Shown here in pieces: positions 28,567-37,593 of a stretch of 64,000 nucleotides of DNA. The notes under the pieces were generated by a model, which was not told the DNA's origin, searched no databases, and worked only from the letters and a program-made list of their open reading frames with translations. The position numbers and the translations under genes are program-made. The stretch's first letter is position 1. Each line of letters begins with the position of its first letter. The stretch is from contig NZ_CP152412.1 of the NCBI RefSeq assembly GCF_038957035.1, forward strand, positions 7,188,501 through 7,252,500. The letters are read 5' to 3'. Source of the stretch: Bradyrhizobium sp. B097 (GTDB lineage: Bacteria; Pseudomonadota; Alphaproteobacteria; Rhizobiales; Xanthobacteraceae).

Positions 28567-29216
28567 GCACGACGGTCAATCTATCGCGCATCCATTTCCC
28601 GATCACCACCTTGGGCCCCGGTCGGAGGATCGGAATTTGGTTTCAAGGCTGCTCGATCCGTTGTCCTGGATGCATCTCCATGGATACATGGGTGCAGCGA
28701 CGCGGAACGACCGCCATAGACGAAGTCGTGCAGACGGTTGCGCCATGGCTTGCGACGGCCGACGGGATCACGATTGCGGGTGGCGAGCCTTTCGACCAGC
28801 GCGAGGCCTTGTTCGATCTTTTGGCACGGCTTCGAGCGCGAACGGATGCGGACATCCTCGTGTTTACCGGCTACCCATGGACCACGATCTGCGAAGCGCT
28901 CGCGACCTCGCCATCTCTCATCGACGCGATCGTCTGCGGGCCGTTCGATATCGACGAGACGCAGACCCTCGCGCTTCGTGGCAGCGACAACCAGGAACTG
29001 CACCTCATGACGCCTTTGGGCCGCGCTCGGTTCGCGAGCTTCGAGCGGCGGATGGACGAAACAGACCGCGCCTTCGACGTCATGTTCGACGACAACGGAG
29101 ACGTCTGGCTTGCCGGCATTCCCGCGCGCGGCGACTTCAGACGGCTGCGACATATTCTCGAAGGCGGCGGATCGACGCTTGGAACTTCGGAAGACACCCG
29201 TTTCCCATCTCTTTAA
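28563..29216 (+). CDS. radical-SAM activase-like protein (NrdG/PflA-type 4Fe-4S)
   Basis: The 217-residue protein has the radical-SAM cluster motif in GIWFQGCSIRCPGCIS (CxxxCxxC), the AdoMet-contact GGEP motif in ITIAGGEPFDQ and a NrdG-like FTGYPW segment. Size and layout match glycyl-radical-activating enzymes, which use [4Fe-4S]-AdoMet to abstract a hydrogen atom. No glycyl-radical enzyme is encoded nearby, so its target is unknown; a partner in this operon or a modification role is possible. It starts inside the stop of the AAA gene (ATGA), implying translational coupling, and ends 11 bases before the giant fusion gene. Confidence 0.88.
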   Translation: MSTTVNLSRIHFPITTLGPGRRIGIWFQGCSIRCPGCISMDTWVQRRGTTAIDEVVQTVAPWLATADGITIAGGEPFDQREALFDLLARLRARTDADILVFTGYPWTTICEALATSPSLIDAIVCGPFDIDETQTLALRGSDNQELHLMTPLGRARFASFERRMDETDRAFDVMFDDNGDVWLAGIPARGDFRRLRHILEGGGSTLGTSEDTRFPSL

Positions 29217-29227
29217 GAATTTGACTG

Positions 29228-32200
29228 ATGATCAGACTTTGCCCGAACTGTAATACCGAACGGCCCGTCACCGAGATATTTTGCGAAGGCGTCTGCAATG
29301 GCCAAACCTGCGGCTGGGACCTGTCGACGGTCGATATAACGGCGCCCGGCGCGACGCGACCGAAGCCGAATCCACATGTAAATGCTCCTTCAAGCGTCCC
29401 GACCTGCCAAAACGGTCATCAGGGCTCTCCCGGCGACCTGATCTGCGGCATCTGCGGCGAGCCGACGATCGAATGCGATGAGCCCCCCTCACCGGCCGAA
29501 CCAACGCCGGAGCCGGAGCCTCCGCCAGAGGCCGAAACGATCGTGGACGGTTGGCATCTGCAGAAACGGATCGCCTCCTCCAGCGCGGTCCGCGAGCGCT
29601 TCGCCGCCACGCGCGCTTGCGACGGACAACGTGGAATACTCACACTTTACGCGATAGGCTCGGAGCCGGATCAAGCGATCTACGATTTGCTCTTAAAGCT
29701 GCCTCGAGATCACGTCCCGGAATTCTTCGCAACCGGCCGCTGGCAAGACCGCGCCTATGAGGTCGCGGAGGAATTCAAGGGCGGCACTCTGGCGGATTTT
29801 GCCCTCGATCCTGCCGATCCGGCGGCGATAGCTAACTTGGTCGGCGAGCTCGCCCAGGCCGTTCACGCGCTCACCGAAGCCGGATTGCGACACCGCGATT
29901 TGCGCCCTTCGGTCATCTTCGTGCGATCAAGAGAGCCACTTGACCTTGTCATCGGGGGTTTCGGATCGGCACGGCTGTCCGAATTCGACCTCGATATCGT
30001 GTCTCCGCTGGAAACCACCCGCTATATGGCGCCCGAGGCGATAGCCGGCGGCGTCGCCCCGGCTTCCGACTGGTGGAGCCTGGGGATGATCCTGCTGGAG
30101 AAGCTCACCCAAGGCGCGTGCTTCCAAGGCATCAATGAGCAGGCCTTTCTGATCCACATTCTCACCAATGGCGTACACCTCCCCGAACATCTGGATGGCC
30201 GGATCAACGCCTTGCTGCGCGGCCTGCTGGCGCGTGACCGGCGTCAGCGCTGGCAGTGGAAGGAAGTTCAGGCGTGGCTGCGCGGAGAGAGCGTATCAGC
30301 TCCAGCAGCCGAGCCAGCCGGCGACACAGAGGGGCGGACCTCGATTTCGCTCGGTGGAAAGCAATTTCGATCCGCGAACATGTTCGCATTGGCGGCGGCT
30401 GAAGCTGGGAACTGGGACCAGGCCAAGGCCCTCGTCCTCAGGGGCGCTGTTGCAAGTTGGGCTTCCGAAGCCGGCTTCGAAGCGGCGGTTGCGGCCACTC
30501 TTCGGCAAATCCTGCGGACCGAAGATCTTCAGGAGGATTTGAAGCTCTCCATCTCTTTGAAGACGCTCAATCCTTCGATGCCGCTGATCGTCAGGGGCAA
30601 CATCGTCACACCGGGTTGGCTACTCGACCACCCGAGCGACGGTTACGGTCTGATCACCGGCCCGGCACCCGACCTGCTCCGGAAGATTGATCCGGACGAT
30701 TGGCTTTGGCGTCTGAAGGTCCGCTCGGACACAGTTCGAAAGCGATTGGCCCAACTCGAAATCGCGGTCGACGAGGACGTTCTGCGCGTCCACCTTCTGT
30801 CGACCTCTATGGCCCGCCTGGCGGCGCTTTGGGAAGAGCGGAGAAAGCTTTTCCCCGATACGGACCATGCCGGCGTCGCCACGCTCACCGAGCGACGCAT
30901 TTCGGCCGAAGAAGATCTTCTTATCCTGCTCAGCGCGACGTCGAACCAGTTCCGTTCTGCTTCCGAGGTCATCGAAGAAGCAGAAAAGGAAGCCTCACTG
31001 GCAGGGCTCGGCAACTTTTCGGCCGAGAAGGCGACAGAACTCCTTGGCCGGCCGCGTCGCGAGATCTATCAGGTGATCGACGAGCGCATTCAAAACTTTG
31101 CCAGATGCGGCATCAAGCAAGTTGACGAGTGGGCGGATCAGTTTCGCCTGGACAGGCGGATGCCGCTTGGGCGCGCGCTCGCCCTTCTCTGTGTGGAGCT
31201 AGACACCTGGAGACCACTTCCAAAGCAGGGCTATGTGTCGACGATCCTGGACTTTTTCGCCAAGCGGATTTCGGGCGGAGTCTTGCGCGGCCCGCTGACG
31301 CGGATGCTGATCGGCAAATCGGCCAGGATCGACCTCACCGAGCTCGATACGTCCAGAGTTCCGGCGACTGATATTCTCGATCAACTGCTTGGTCGCACGA
31401 ACCGGACTGTGAATCTCGATCCGGCCGCGTTCGCCGATGATGACGGCCTTGAGCGAAGGCTGCGCTCGTTGCACTCCCACGCGCTGCTCTACAGGCGCGA
31501 TACCGGCATCGATGGCCTGTTTATGGGATTTCCGTTCCTGATCATGCGCGATCATCGGCCGAACGCGAGACCGCGGATCGCGCCGGTGCTGCTATGGCCA
31601 GTGCGCGTCAATCCCGAGGTCGGAAACCGCGGTCATGTCACTATAGGCTATGGACGTGAGAGAAATCCCGATACCGACATCGAGCACGTTCTCGTCAATC
31701 CGGCTCTCGAAGGAATGGTCGGCATCCCCGAGGCGAGGCGTTGGCAAGAAGCTGCCAACGAGCTCCTTACCCATGCAAGCCTGTCCGTCCAGGCGGTAAT
31801 GGATGCCTTCAGCCGATTGGCCACGCCGGCCGGCAACGAATTGACGGCCCTTCCCGGAAAGGACGTCAACGTCGGCGCCCAAGAACGTCAGCTGGTGCCA
31901 GCCGCCGTGCTCTTCCATCTGGCGTTCATGGGCCAGGCCGTCATGAAGGATCTCGAGACGCTCCGTGGCTTACCGCCGACCGCGACCGCACTCGAGGCCG
32001 CCCTGCGTCTGAACGAACAGCAGGCGGCGCCTTCTGCATCGCCCCTGGTGAAAGAGGCCGACCGGTACTTCACTGCCGACAGCGACCCTTCGCAGGAGGC
32101 CGCCGTCCTCGAAGCGCGCCAGGCCCCGGGGCTGGTCATCGAAGGACCTCCCGGAACTGGCAAGAGCCAGACCATCGTCAACATGGTCGCTGACGCGATT

Positions 32201-35200
32201 GGCACGGGAAAATCGCTCCTCGTGATCTGCCAGAAGCAAGCCGCTCTCGAGGTGGTGCGCAAGCGCCTGGACAAGGAACACCTGACGGATCGCTTCGTCA
32301 TGATCACCGACGCCAATCGCGACCGCGAGCCGATCGTTGGCGCGATCCGTTCGCAGGTGCAGGCCTTGCACAGCTTGTCCCCGGGTAGGTCTCCGGCCTG
32401 GAAGCGAGAGCGCGAGCGCCTGGCGGCGCGCATCGAGACGCTCGAGACGGAGCTGGATCGCCGCCAGATCGCGCTTCATTCGGTGGACGATCGGACCGGG
32501 TTGTCCTATCGAACGCTGCTCGGCGAACTGCTCGAGATCGAAGAAGGCAGCCCAAAACCCGTCGACGCTCCTGAACTGCGCCCTTTGCTGTCTGATCTAC
32601 ATCCCGCGGACGTGGCGACGATCGAGGAGAATTGCGGCCCGCTCGCGAAATTCTGGCTGTCGTCGAAATTCGAAGACAATCCCCTGTCCGCCCTGAAGCC
32701 ATTCAATCCCGATCGAGGAACCGCGACCGCCATCGCCTCGCATCTGCAGGCATTCTTGCACGCCGATACCCGGCGGGAGCAGACCGATGCCGAGACATCG
32801 AACTGTCTGAAAATATCGGATGCGGCGGAATTCCAGTCGTGGCTCGCCGAAGCGGACGAGCTCCGCTCGATCAGCGATTCGGTGTGCGCAAATCTCGCTC
32901 GATTGCGGCCGCTGTTTCGAAACGTCGAGGGTGGGGCATCGGAAGCGGCACGCATTCTCGGTGGCCTTTTACAGATCAAGGAGATCTTTTCATCGCTCGA
33001 CGGCCCATCCTACAAGCCGAACTTTTGCTCGAGGCTCATCGCCTTCAACGAGGACGAGCTCTGCTCCGCCGGGGAGCTCGCGGGCCAGGTTCGCTTGCCG
33101 GCAAGTGTCCTGCAATGGATCAACCCGCTACATTGGCTCCGAATGCGTCGTGTACGCGAGCTCCTTGCGTCGTTGCAGCTCCCGCAAGATGCCAGCGCCA
33201 TCAGCGCGTTGTATTATGCGGTCGAGCTCGAATTGGCCATGCGCCAGCCAAGGCGCGAACTCGAGCAATATTTCATGATCCTCTTCGGCCGGGCCCCCAA
33301 TCTGGATCTGTCGCCCGGCAAGCTCGCCGATTTCGCCGAGAGGCTTGGTTCGTTCCTCAATGGTCTAGGCGGCCACAATTCGCTTGTCGATCGGTGCCCG
33401 ACCCGGCCCGAGCTCGATAGAGCGCTCTCGGCCGGAACCAGCGAAGAACTCGGCTTGTTCTTTGAGCGGGCGGATCTGGCGCTCAGAAGGCATGACACGC
33501 GAGAGGAGAGCCGCGCCGCCTTGGACCGGCTCAGGACCTACTTCGACGAGCTGTGGCTCGGATCAAGACGCTCGGCGATCGAGAATGGGCGTTCCAACGC
33601 CGGCGCCGTCGCCGAGATCGTGCAGGCTCTGCCGATGCTGAGCAACTACCAGGAATTTCGGCTTCGATCTTCCCGCCTGGGGGCCAAGGAGCGAGCCATC
33701 TTCGCAACTCTCAGGTCCAGGGAGTCCGAGTTGTCGAAACTGGCTTCTGAAGACCTCGATCCCTGTATTCGCGCCTCCATAGGGCGCGAGGCCCGTCTTT
33801 CATGGAAGGCTGGTATGGAGGGCGCGAATCCTGACGTATTGTTTGATGGCGACGAGCTAGAGGCGAAGGTCAAATCGCTCGCGGAAGCCGACGCGCAGAT
33901 CCGGCAGTACAACAGGGATCTTCTCGTCCAAGGTATTGACGCTGCAAAAGTGCGCCCGACGACCGAGTGGGACGCGATCACGAAGCTGCGTGGCCCGAGA
34001 GCGCTAAGATTGCGCGAATTCGTCGATCGCGCCGCTCCGCTCGGCCTCTTCGCGCTCCGCCCGGTCTGGCTCATGACACCAGACGTTGCCAGCCGCGTGC
34101 TGCAACCTCGCGCCGGACTCTTCGATATCGTCATCTTTGACGAGGCATCGCAGATGCCGGTTGAATACGCCTTGCCCTCCCTGTTCCGAAGCTCTCTCGT
34201 CGTCGTTAGCGGCGACGAAAAGCAGATGCCGCCCACCTCCTTCTTCGCAAGCAAGGTCGAGAACGATGAAGCGGCGATATTCGACGGTGAAGAACCGGAA
34301 GAAGGAGCGAGTGAGGAGGAACGCGAGGCCTTTGCCGAGACGTGGAATCGGAGAGAGATCAAGGACTGTCCCGACCTCCTCCAACTCGCCCGCTCCGTAC
34401 TTCGTACCCGTACTCTGCAGGTGCACTATCGTTCGAAGTATCGGGAACTGATTTCGTTCTCGAACGCATCGTTCTACGCCAACACTCTTAGCGTCCCCGT
34501 TCGTCATCCCGAAGAGACAATCCGCCGGCTCAAGCCCATTGAAGTGGTGCGCTCAGACGGCACGTACAAGGGCCAAACGAACCAAAAGGAAGCCAGCGAT
34601 GTCGTGGAATACCTATCCGGGCTTTGGGAGGATTCATCGCCGCCGTCGGTCGGTGTCGTCACGTTTAATCGCAAGCAGGCCGACGCCATCGAAGATGCTT
34701 TGGAAGACCGCGCCGAAAACGACGCAGTATTCCGCGAGGCATTGATGCGCGAGCGTGAACGTATCGAACATGGCGAAGACATGAGCTTTTTCGTGAAGAA
34801 CGTGGAGAACGTGCAAGGCGATGAGCGTGACATCATCGTTTTCTCGACGACCTTCGGCCGCAACGAGCACGGCGTCTTCCGCAAGAGCTTCGGCGCCCTG
34901 GGGCACGCCGGGGGCGAGCGCCGCCTGAACGTCGCGGTGACACGCGCGAGAGAGAAGGTGGTCATCGCCACATCCATGCCGATATCGGAGATATCGGATC
35001 TGCTGACGAGACGGAGCGGTCCCCGGGTGCCGCGCGACTATCTGCAAGGCTACCTTGAATATGCCAGGACGGTATCCGATGGCCTCATAGGCTCCGGAAA
35101 GACTCTGTTGGACCGGATGGTCACCGAACAGCGTTCCCACAACGAAGCTGCAAATCATGAAGAGGATGGCTTCACGAAGTCCGTCGAAGCCTTCCTGGAG

Positions 35201-35494
35201 ACGAATGGCTACAAGCCCAGTCGGGCTCGCGATGGCGGCGCATTCAGCCTCGATTTCGCCGTGACCGATCCCCGGACCGGCCTCTACGCTATCGGCGTGG
35301 AATGCGACGCGCCACGACATCGGTTGCTGGAAAGAGCGCGCGCTCGCGAGATCTGGCGTCCGAAGGTGTTGGAAAGAGCCGTCCCTTACGTCCACAGAGT
35401 TTCGTCGTATGCCTGGACGCATGCCGGAGACGCCGAACGCCTGCGGCTCAAGAACGCTGTAGAACACGCGCTCCGTGGGGGAGGATTGCAATGA
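29228..35494 (+). CDS. 2088-residue zinc-ribbon / pseudokinase / SF1 helicase / nuclease fusion
   Basis: Domains in order: two zinc-ribbon clusters (LCPNCN with following cysteines, and CQNGHQ with CGICGE, residues 4-80); an acidic Pro-rich linker; and a Ser/Thr-kinase-like domain (about 100-350). HRDLRP and APEAI remain, but the beta-3 Lys is absent (GILTLYA), the catalytic-loop Asn is replaced and DFG reads GGFG, so it is probably a pseudokinase. A long middle region leads to an SF1 Upf1/Dna2-like helicase: Walker A EGPPGTGKSQT (about 973), Walker B VIFDEASQMP (about 1634), VVSGDEKQMPPTSFF, and motif VI NVAVTRAREKVV (about 1900). The C-terminal 100 residues look like a restriction-endonuclease fold (SLDFAVTD, GVECDAPRH) related to DUF559/Vsr-type domains. 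The likely substrate is nucleic acid. Confidence 0.88.
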   Translation: MIRLCPNCNTERPVTEIFCEGVCNGQTCGWDLSTVDITAPGATRPKPNPHVNAPSSVPTCQNGHQGSPGDLICGICGEPTIECDEPPSPAEPTPEPEPPPEAETIVDGWHLQKRIASSSAVRERFAATRACDGQRGILTLYAIGSEPDQAIYDLLLKLPRDHVPEFFATGRWQDRAYEVAEEFKGGTLADFALDPADPAAIANLVGELAQAVHALTEAGLRHRDLRPSVIFVRSREPLDLVIGGFGSARLSEFDLDIVSPLETTRYMAPEAIAGGVAPASDWWSLGMILLEKLTQGACFQGINEQAFLIHILTNGVHLPEHLDGRINALLRGLLARDRRQRWQWKEVQAWLRGESVSAPAAEPAGDTEGRTSISLGGKQFRSANMFALAAAEAGNWDQAKALVLRGAVASWASEAGFEAAVAATLRQILRTEDLQEDLKLSISLKTLNPSMPLIVRGNIVTPGWLLDHPSDGYGLITGPAPDLLRKIDPDDWLWRLKVRSDTVRKRLAQLEIAVDEDVLRVHLLSTSMARLAALWEERRKLFPDTDHAGVATLTERRISAEEDLLILLSATSNQFRSASEVIEEAEKEASLAGLGNFSAEKATELLGRPRREIYQVIDERIQNFARCGIKQVDEWADQFRLDRRMPLGRALALLCVELDTWRPLPKQGYVSTILDFFAKRISGGVLRGPLTRMLIGKSARIDLTELDTSRVPATDILDQLLGRTNRTVNLDPAAFADDDGLERRLRSLHSHALLYRRDTGIDGLFMGFPFLIMRDHRPNARPRIAPVLLWPVRVNPEVGNRGHVTIGYGRERNPDTDIEHVLVNPALEGMVGIPEARRWQEAANELLTHASLSVQAVMDAFSRLATPAGNELTALPGKDVNVGAQERQLVPAAVLFHLAFMGQAVMKDLETLRGLPPTATALEAALRLNEQQAAPSASPLVKEADRYFTADSDPSQEAAVLEARQAPGLVIEGPPGTGKSQTIVNMVADAIGTGKSLLVICQKQAALEVVRKRLDKEHLTDRFVMITDANRDREPIVGAIRSQVQALHSLSPGRSPAWKRERERLAARIETLETELDRRQIALHSVDDRTGLSYRTLLGELLEIEEGSPKPVDAPELRPLLSDLHPADVATIEENCGPLAKFWLSSKFEDNPLSALKPFNPDRGTATAIASHLQAFLHADTRREQTDAETSNCLKISDAAEFQSWLAEADELRSISDSVCANLARLRPLFRNVEGGASEAARILGGLLQIKEIFSSLDGPSYKPNFCSRLIAFNEDELCSAGELAGQVRLPASVLQWINPLHWLRMRRVRELLASLQLPQDASAISALYYAVELELAMRQPRRELEQYFMILFGRAPNLDLSPGKLADFAERLGSFLNGLGGHNSLVDRCPTRPELDRALSAGTSEELGLFFERADLALRRHDTREESRAALDRLRTYFDELWLGSRRSAIENGRSNAGAVAEIVQALPMLSNYQEFRLRSSRLGAKERAIFATLRSRESELSKLASEDLDPCIRASIGREARLSWKAGMEGANPDVLFDGDELEAKVKSLAEADAQIRQYNRDLLVQGIDAAKVRPTTEWDAITKLRGPRALRLREFVDRAAPLGLFALRPVWLMTPDVASRVLQPRAGLFDIVIFDEASQMPVEYALPSLFRSSLVVVSGDEKQMPPTSFFASKVENDEAAIFDGEEPEEGASEEEREAFAETWNRREIKDCPDLLQLARSVLRTRTLQVHYRSKYRELISFSNASFYANTLSVPVRHPEETIRRLKPIEVVRSDGTYKGQTNQKEASDVVEYLSGLWEDSSPPSVGVVTFNRKQADAIEDALEDRAENDAVFREALMRERERIEHGEDMSFFVKNVENVQGDERDIIVFSTTFGRNEHGVFRKSFGALGHAGGERRLNVAVTRAREKVVIATSMPISEISDLLTRRSGPRVPRDYLQGYLEYARTVSDGLIGSGKTLLDRMVTEQRSHNEAANHEEDGFTKSVEAFLETNGYKPSRARDGGAFSLDFAVTDPRTGLYAIGVECDAPRHRLLERARAREIWRPKVLERAVPYVHRVSSYAWTHAGDAERLRLKNAVEHALRGGGLQ

Positions 35495-36858
35495 GCGGGC
35501 CCAAAGCATTCAGGATCGTTACCCGAGCCGAGATCATCGCCATCTGTCATCGCAACCTGGCGCGGCTCGACGCCGCGATCGAAAGCTGGACCGCAGCCGG
35601 CAGACGCAACGGGACGATTGAGCAGAAGGACATCGAAAAGGTCATAGCCCGGCGAGACGAGCTTCGTCGCCTGCTCAACGCCGATCGTTTCGTCGAACTA
35701 CAGAAGCAGGTCGCAGCCGAGATCGGCTTCCTTCAGGTGGATTCCGAGCGCCGCGTCGAAAAGGCTGCCGAAATAGCGGCACGCTCGAAGCGTGATTTGA
35801 GGCGCTCGAAAGTGGCAGCCGAGGCGCTGCTGCAGAGACTGCAAGCGCTGAAAGTCGAGATTCCCGCCGACATTCGAAGCGAGCTCAGTGGCTCGACCGG
35901 ATCTTCCGAGCGCCTGGAAGCCAATATGGCAAAGGCGCTCCTGCTGGTTCCGTCTCAAGCGGCGCTGGATACCCCGACAGATCGCCAACGCGCGCTTGCC
36001 GACCGGCATGGCGCCGGCGAACGCCGTGAGACGCTGCAAGAATGGCTTTCGCGACAACATCAGGAGATGGAGGATCCGGGCCTGGCGCGCGTCGATGCTG
36101 TCCTTGGCGAGCTACGCGGGCTTGGCATCGATTCGTCCCCGTTCTCGGACCGTGTCGCACTCCTGGAGGCAGAATCCGCGGCTCGAAGATCGCTTGTCGC
36201 GGATAGCCTTCTGTTGGACTTGGCAGCGGCCGTGAAGGATGGCCGCGCCCGGGTGCGACTAGCCAACGAGCTTCGGCAACGACGCGCCGAACTGTCTGTG
36301 ATGAAGTCAACGGAAGCGGCCTCGCTGCGCAGCGAAATTGAGGAGACCCTTTCTTCGCCGTCGGCCAGCAACGGCCAAGAACTCGTCAAGCGCGCAGATT
36401 TTCTCATCGAGGAGGAATTCAAGGCGATGGCCGCCGAAGAGCGCAGGCGTGCGGTGCTGGAGGGTCTTGCCAGCCTGGGCTACGAGGTATCCGAAGGAAT
36501 GGCGACCGCCTGGGTCGATAACGGCCAGATCGTGCTGCGCAAGGCGGCCAATCCTGGCTACGGAGTAGAGCTCTTGGGCGGATCGAGATCGGATCTCCTG
36601 CAGGTGCGGGCCGTGGGTATCGGCAGCTCGGCCGAAATTCGCGATGAGAATCGTGACCGCGACATGGAGACGATCTGGTGCGGCGAGTTCGATCGATTGA
36701 AGGCGTTGGTAGCTAAAGCAGGCGGAAATGTTGCGATGGAATTCGCAAGGCCGGTCGGTCAATTCCCTCTGAAGATCGTCTCGGATCCGGGTGTAAGCCA
36801 CCAAGCGGAGATTGCCGAAAGATCGTATCGAGAACTACCACTCAACCGCCACAATTAG
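35491..36858 (+). CDS. helical, coiled-coil-rich protein of the AAA/SAM/helicase operon
   Basis: The 455-residue protein overlaps the end of the fusion gene by four bases (ATGA), so it is the fourth member of the operon. Charged, Ala/Leu/Arg-rich helices dominate residues 20-330 (for example IEKVIARRDELRRLLNADRF and ERRVEKAAEIAARSKRD), predicting long coiled coils. The C-terminal ~120 residues form a compact domain (VLEGLASLGYEVSEGMATAW, VELLGGSRSDLLQVRAVGIG, TIWCGEFDRLKALVAKAGG). It has no signal peptide, membrane segment or recognised family. A structural or partner role for the AAA+ ATPase is inference. The frame is open upstream to 35302, but that part overlaps the fusion gene and is a shadow. 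Confidence 0.85.
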   Translation: MSGPKAFRIVTRAEIIAICHRNLARLDAAIESWTAAGRRNGTIEQKDIEKVIARRDELRRLLNADRFVELQKQVAAEIGFLQVDSERRVEKAAEIAARSKRDLRRSKVAAEALLQRLQALKVEIPADIRSELSGSTGSSERLEANMAKALLLVPSQAALDTPTDRQRALADRHGAGERRETLQEWLSRQHQEMEDPGLARVDAVLGELRGLGIDSSPFSDRVALLEAESAARRSLVADSLLLDLAAAVKDGRARVRLANELRQRRAELSVMKSTEAASLRSEIEETLSSPSASNGQELVKRADFLIEEEFKAMAAEERRRAVLEGLASLGYEVSEGMATAWVDNGQIVLRKAANPGYGVELLGGSRSDLLQVRAVGIGSSAEIRDENRDRDMETIWCGEFDRLKALVAKAGGNVAMEFARPVGQFPLKIVSDPGVSHQAEIAERSYRELPLNRHN

Positions 36859-37425
36859 GGATTTGCCAAAACTCCGGCCTCCAACCTAAGAAAAATGATC
36901 TCGCAGATGCCAGCGAAGATCACACAGCCCGAATTATCTCTTTTGCGCAGTCGAGAGCTTTTGCGGCGACAGCTTTATAGCCGTCCCTTATGATGAGGCT
37001 GTCTGTTGCCCCGCGCACTAGTTCTGGATTGAGCTTATTGATCTGAACGACGGTTTCGACCACGTGTCGATATGGGCCACCATCTCGCCGCACGTCTATC
37101 ACGACCACGACAACTGCCCGGCCGGAAAGCACATCAAGCAATGGCACAGACCCGGCTCAGCTGGTAGGCCATGTCGCCGCGCTTTTCTATCGGCATGATC
37201 ACCAAATCCCGCGAGCGGGTCTGAGGCGCTCCGCGCATGCTCACCTTCCGGGGCACGGCGCAGCCGCGTCTTCCAGTCAGCGAGGCGGCCAAAGCGGACT
37301 ACAATACCTCGCGGTGAAACGCCTCGGTTGCGAGACGCAACAGACCGTGCCGCTGGACATCATCCGCCACCCGAAATCGACGCGATCCACGAGCTAGGAC
37401 GAACCCACGTTCAGCGGAGCCAGAT
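36859..37425. other. gene-poor stretch between the operon and the tRNA fragment
   Basis: A minus-strand frame at 36920-37147 (GTG start, 75 residues, ending DCAKEIIRAV) is protein-like with a hydrophobic start and could be a small gene or a fragment, but I do not recognise it. The rest is short frames. The stretch marks the boundary between two accessory modules. Confidence 0.35.
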
Positions 37426-37467
37426 GCAGATTGGGAAGCTGCGGTTCTACCATTGAACTACGCCCGC
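37426..37467 (-). pseudogene. truncated tRNA-Gly (anticodon CCC), 5' half
   Basis: On the minus strand GCGGGCGTAGTTCAATGGTA, then GAAC and GCAGC-TTCCCAA-TCTGC, matches the acceptor 5' strand, D arm and anticodon arm of tRNA-Gly(CCC) (one mismatch in the anticodon stem). The variable and T arms and the 3' acceptor strand do not follow, so the gene is cut. tRNA genes are the usual integration targets of islands; a truncated copy suggests an attachment-site scar. Confidence 0.7.
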
Positions 37468-37593
37468 AACGTCAATGACTTACTTGCAACCGGAGACTTC
37501 AATTTGCTCGCTTGTTGCTCGGCATCACCTATGTACGCTATGGGGCGAGTCGGCGTCAACAGCACAGAGCCCGCTCCGCCGCCCACTCTACGG

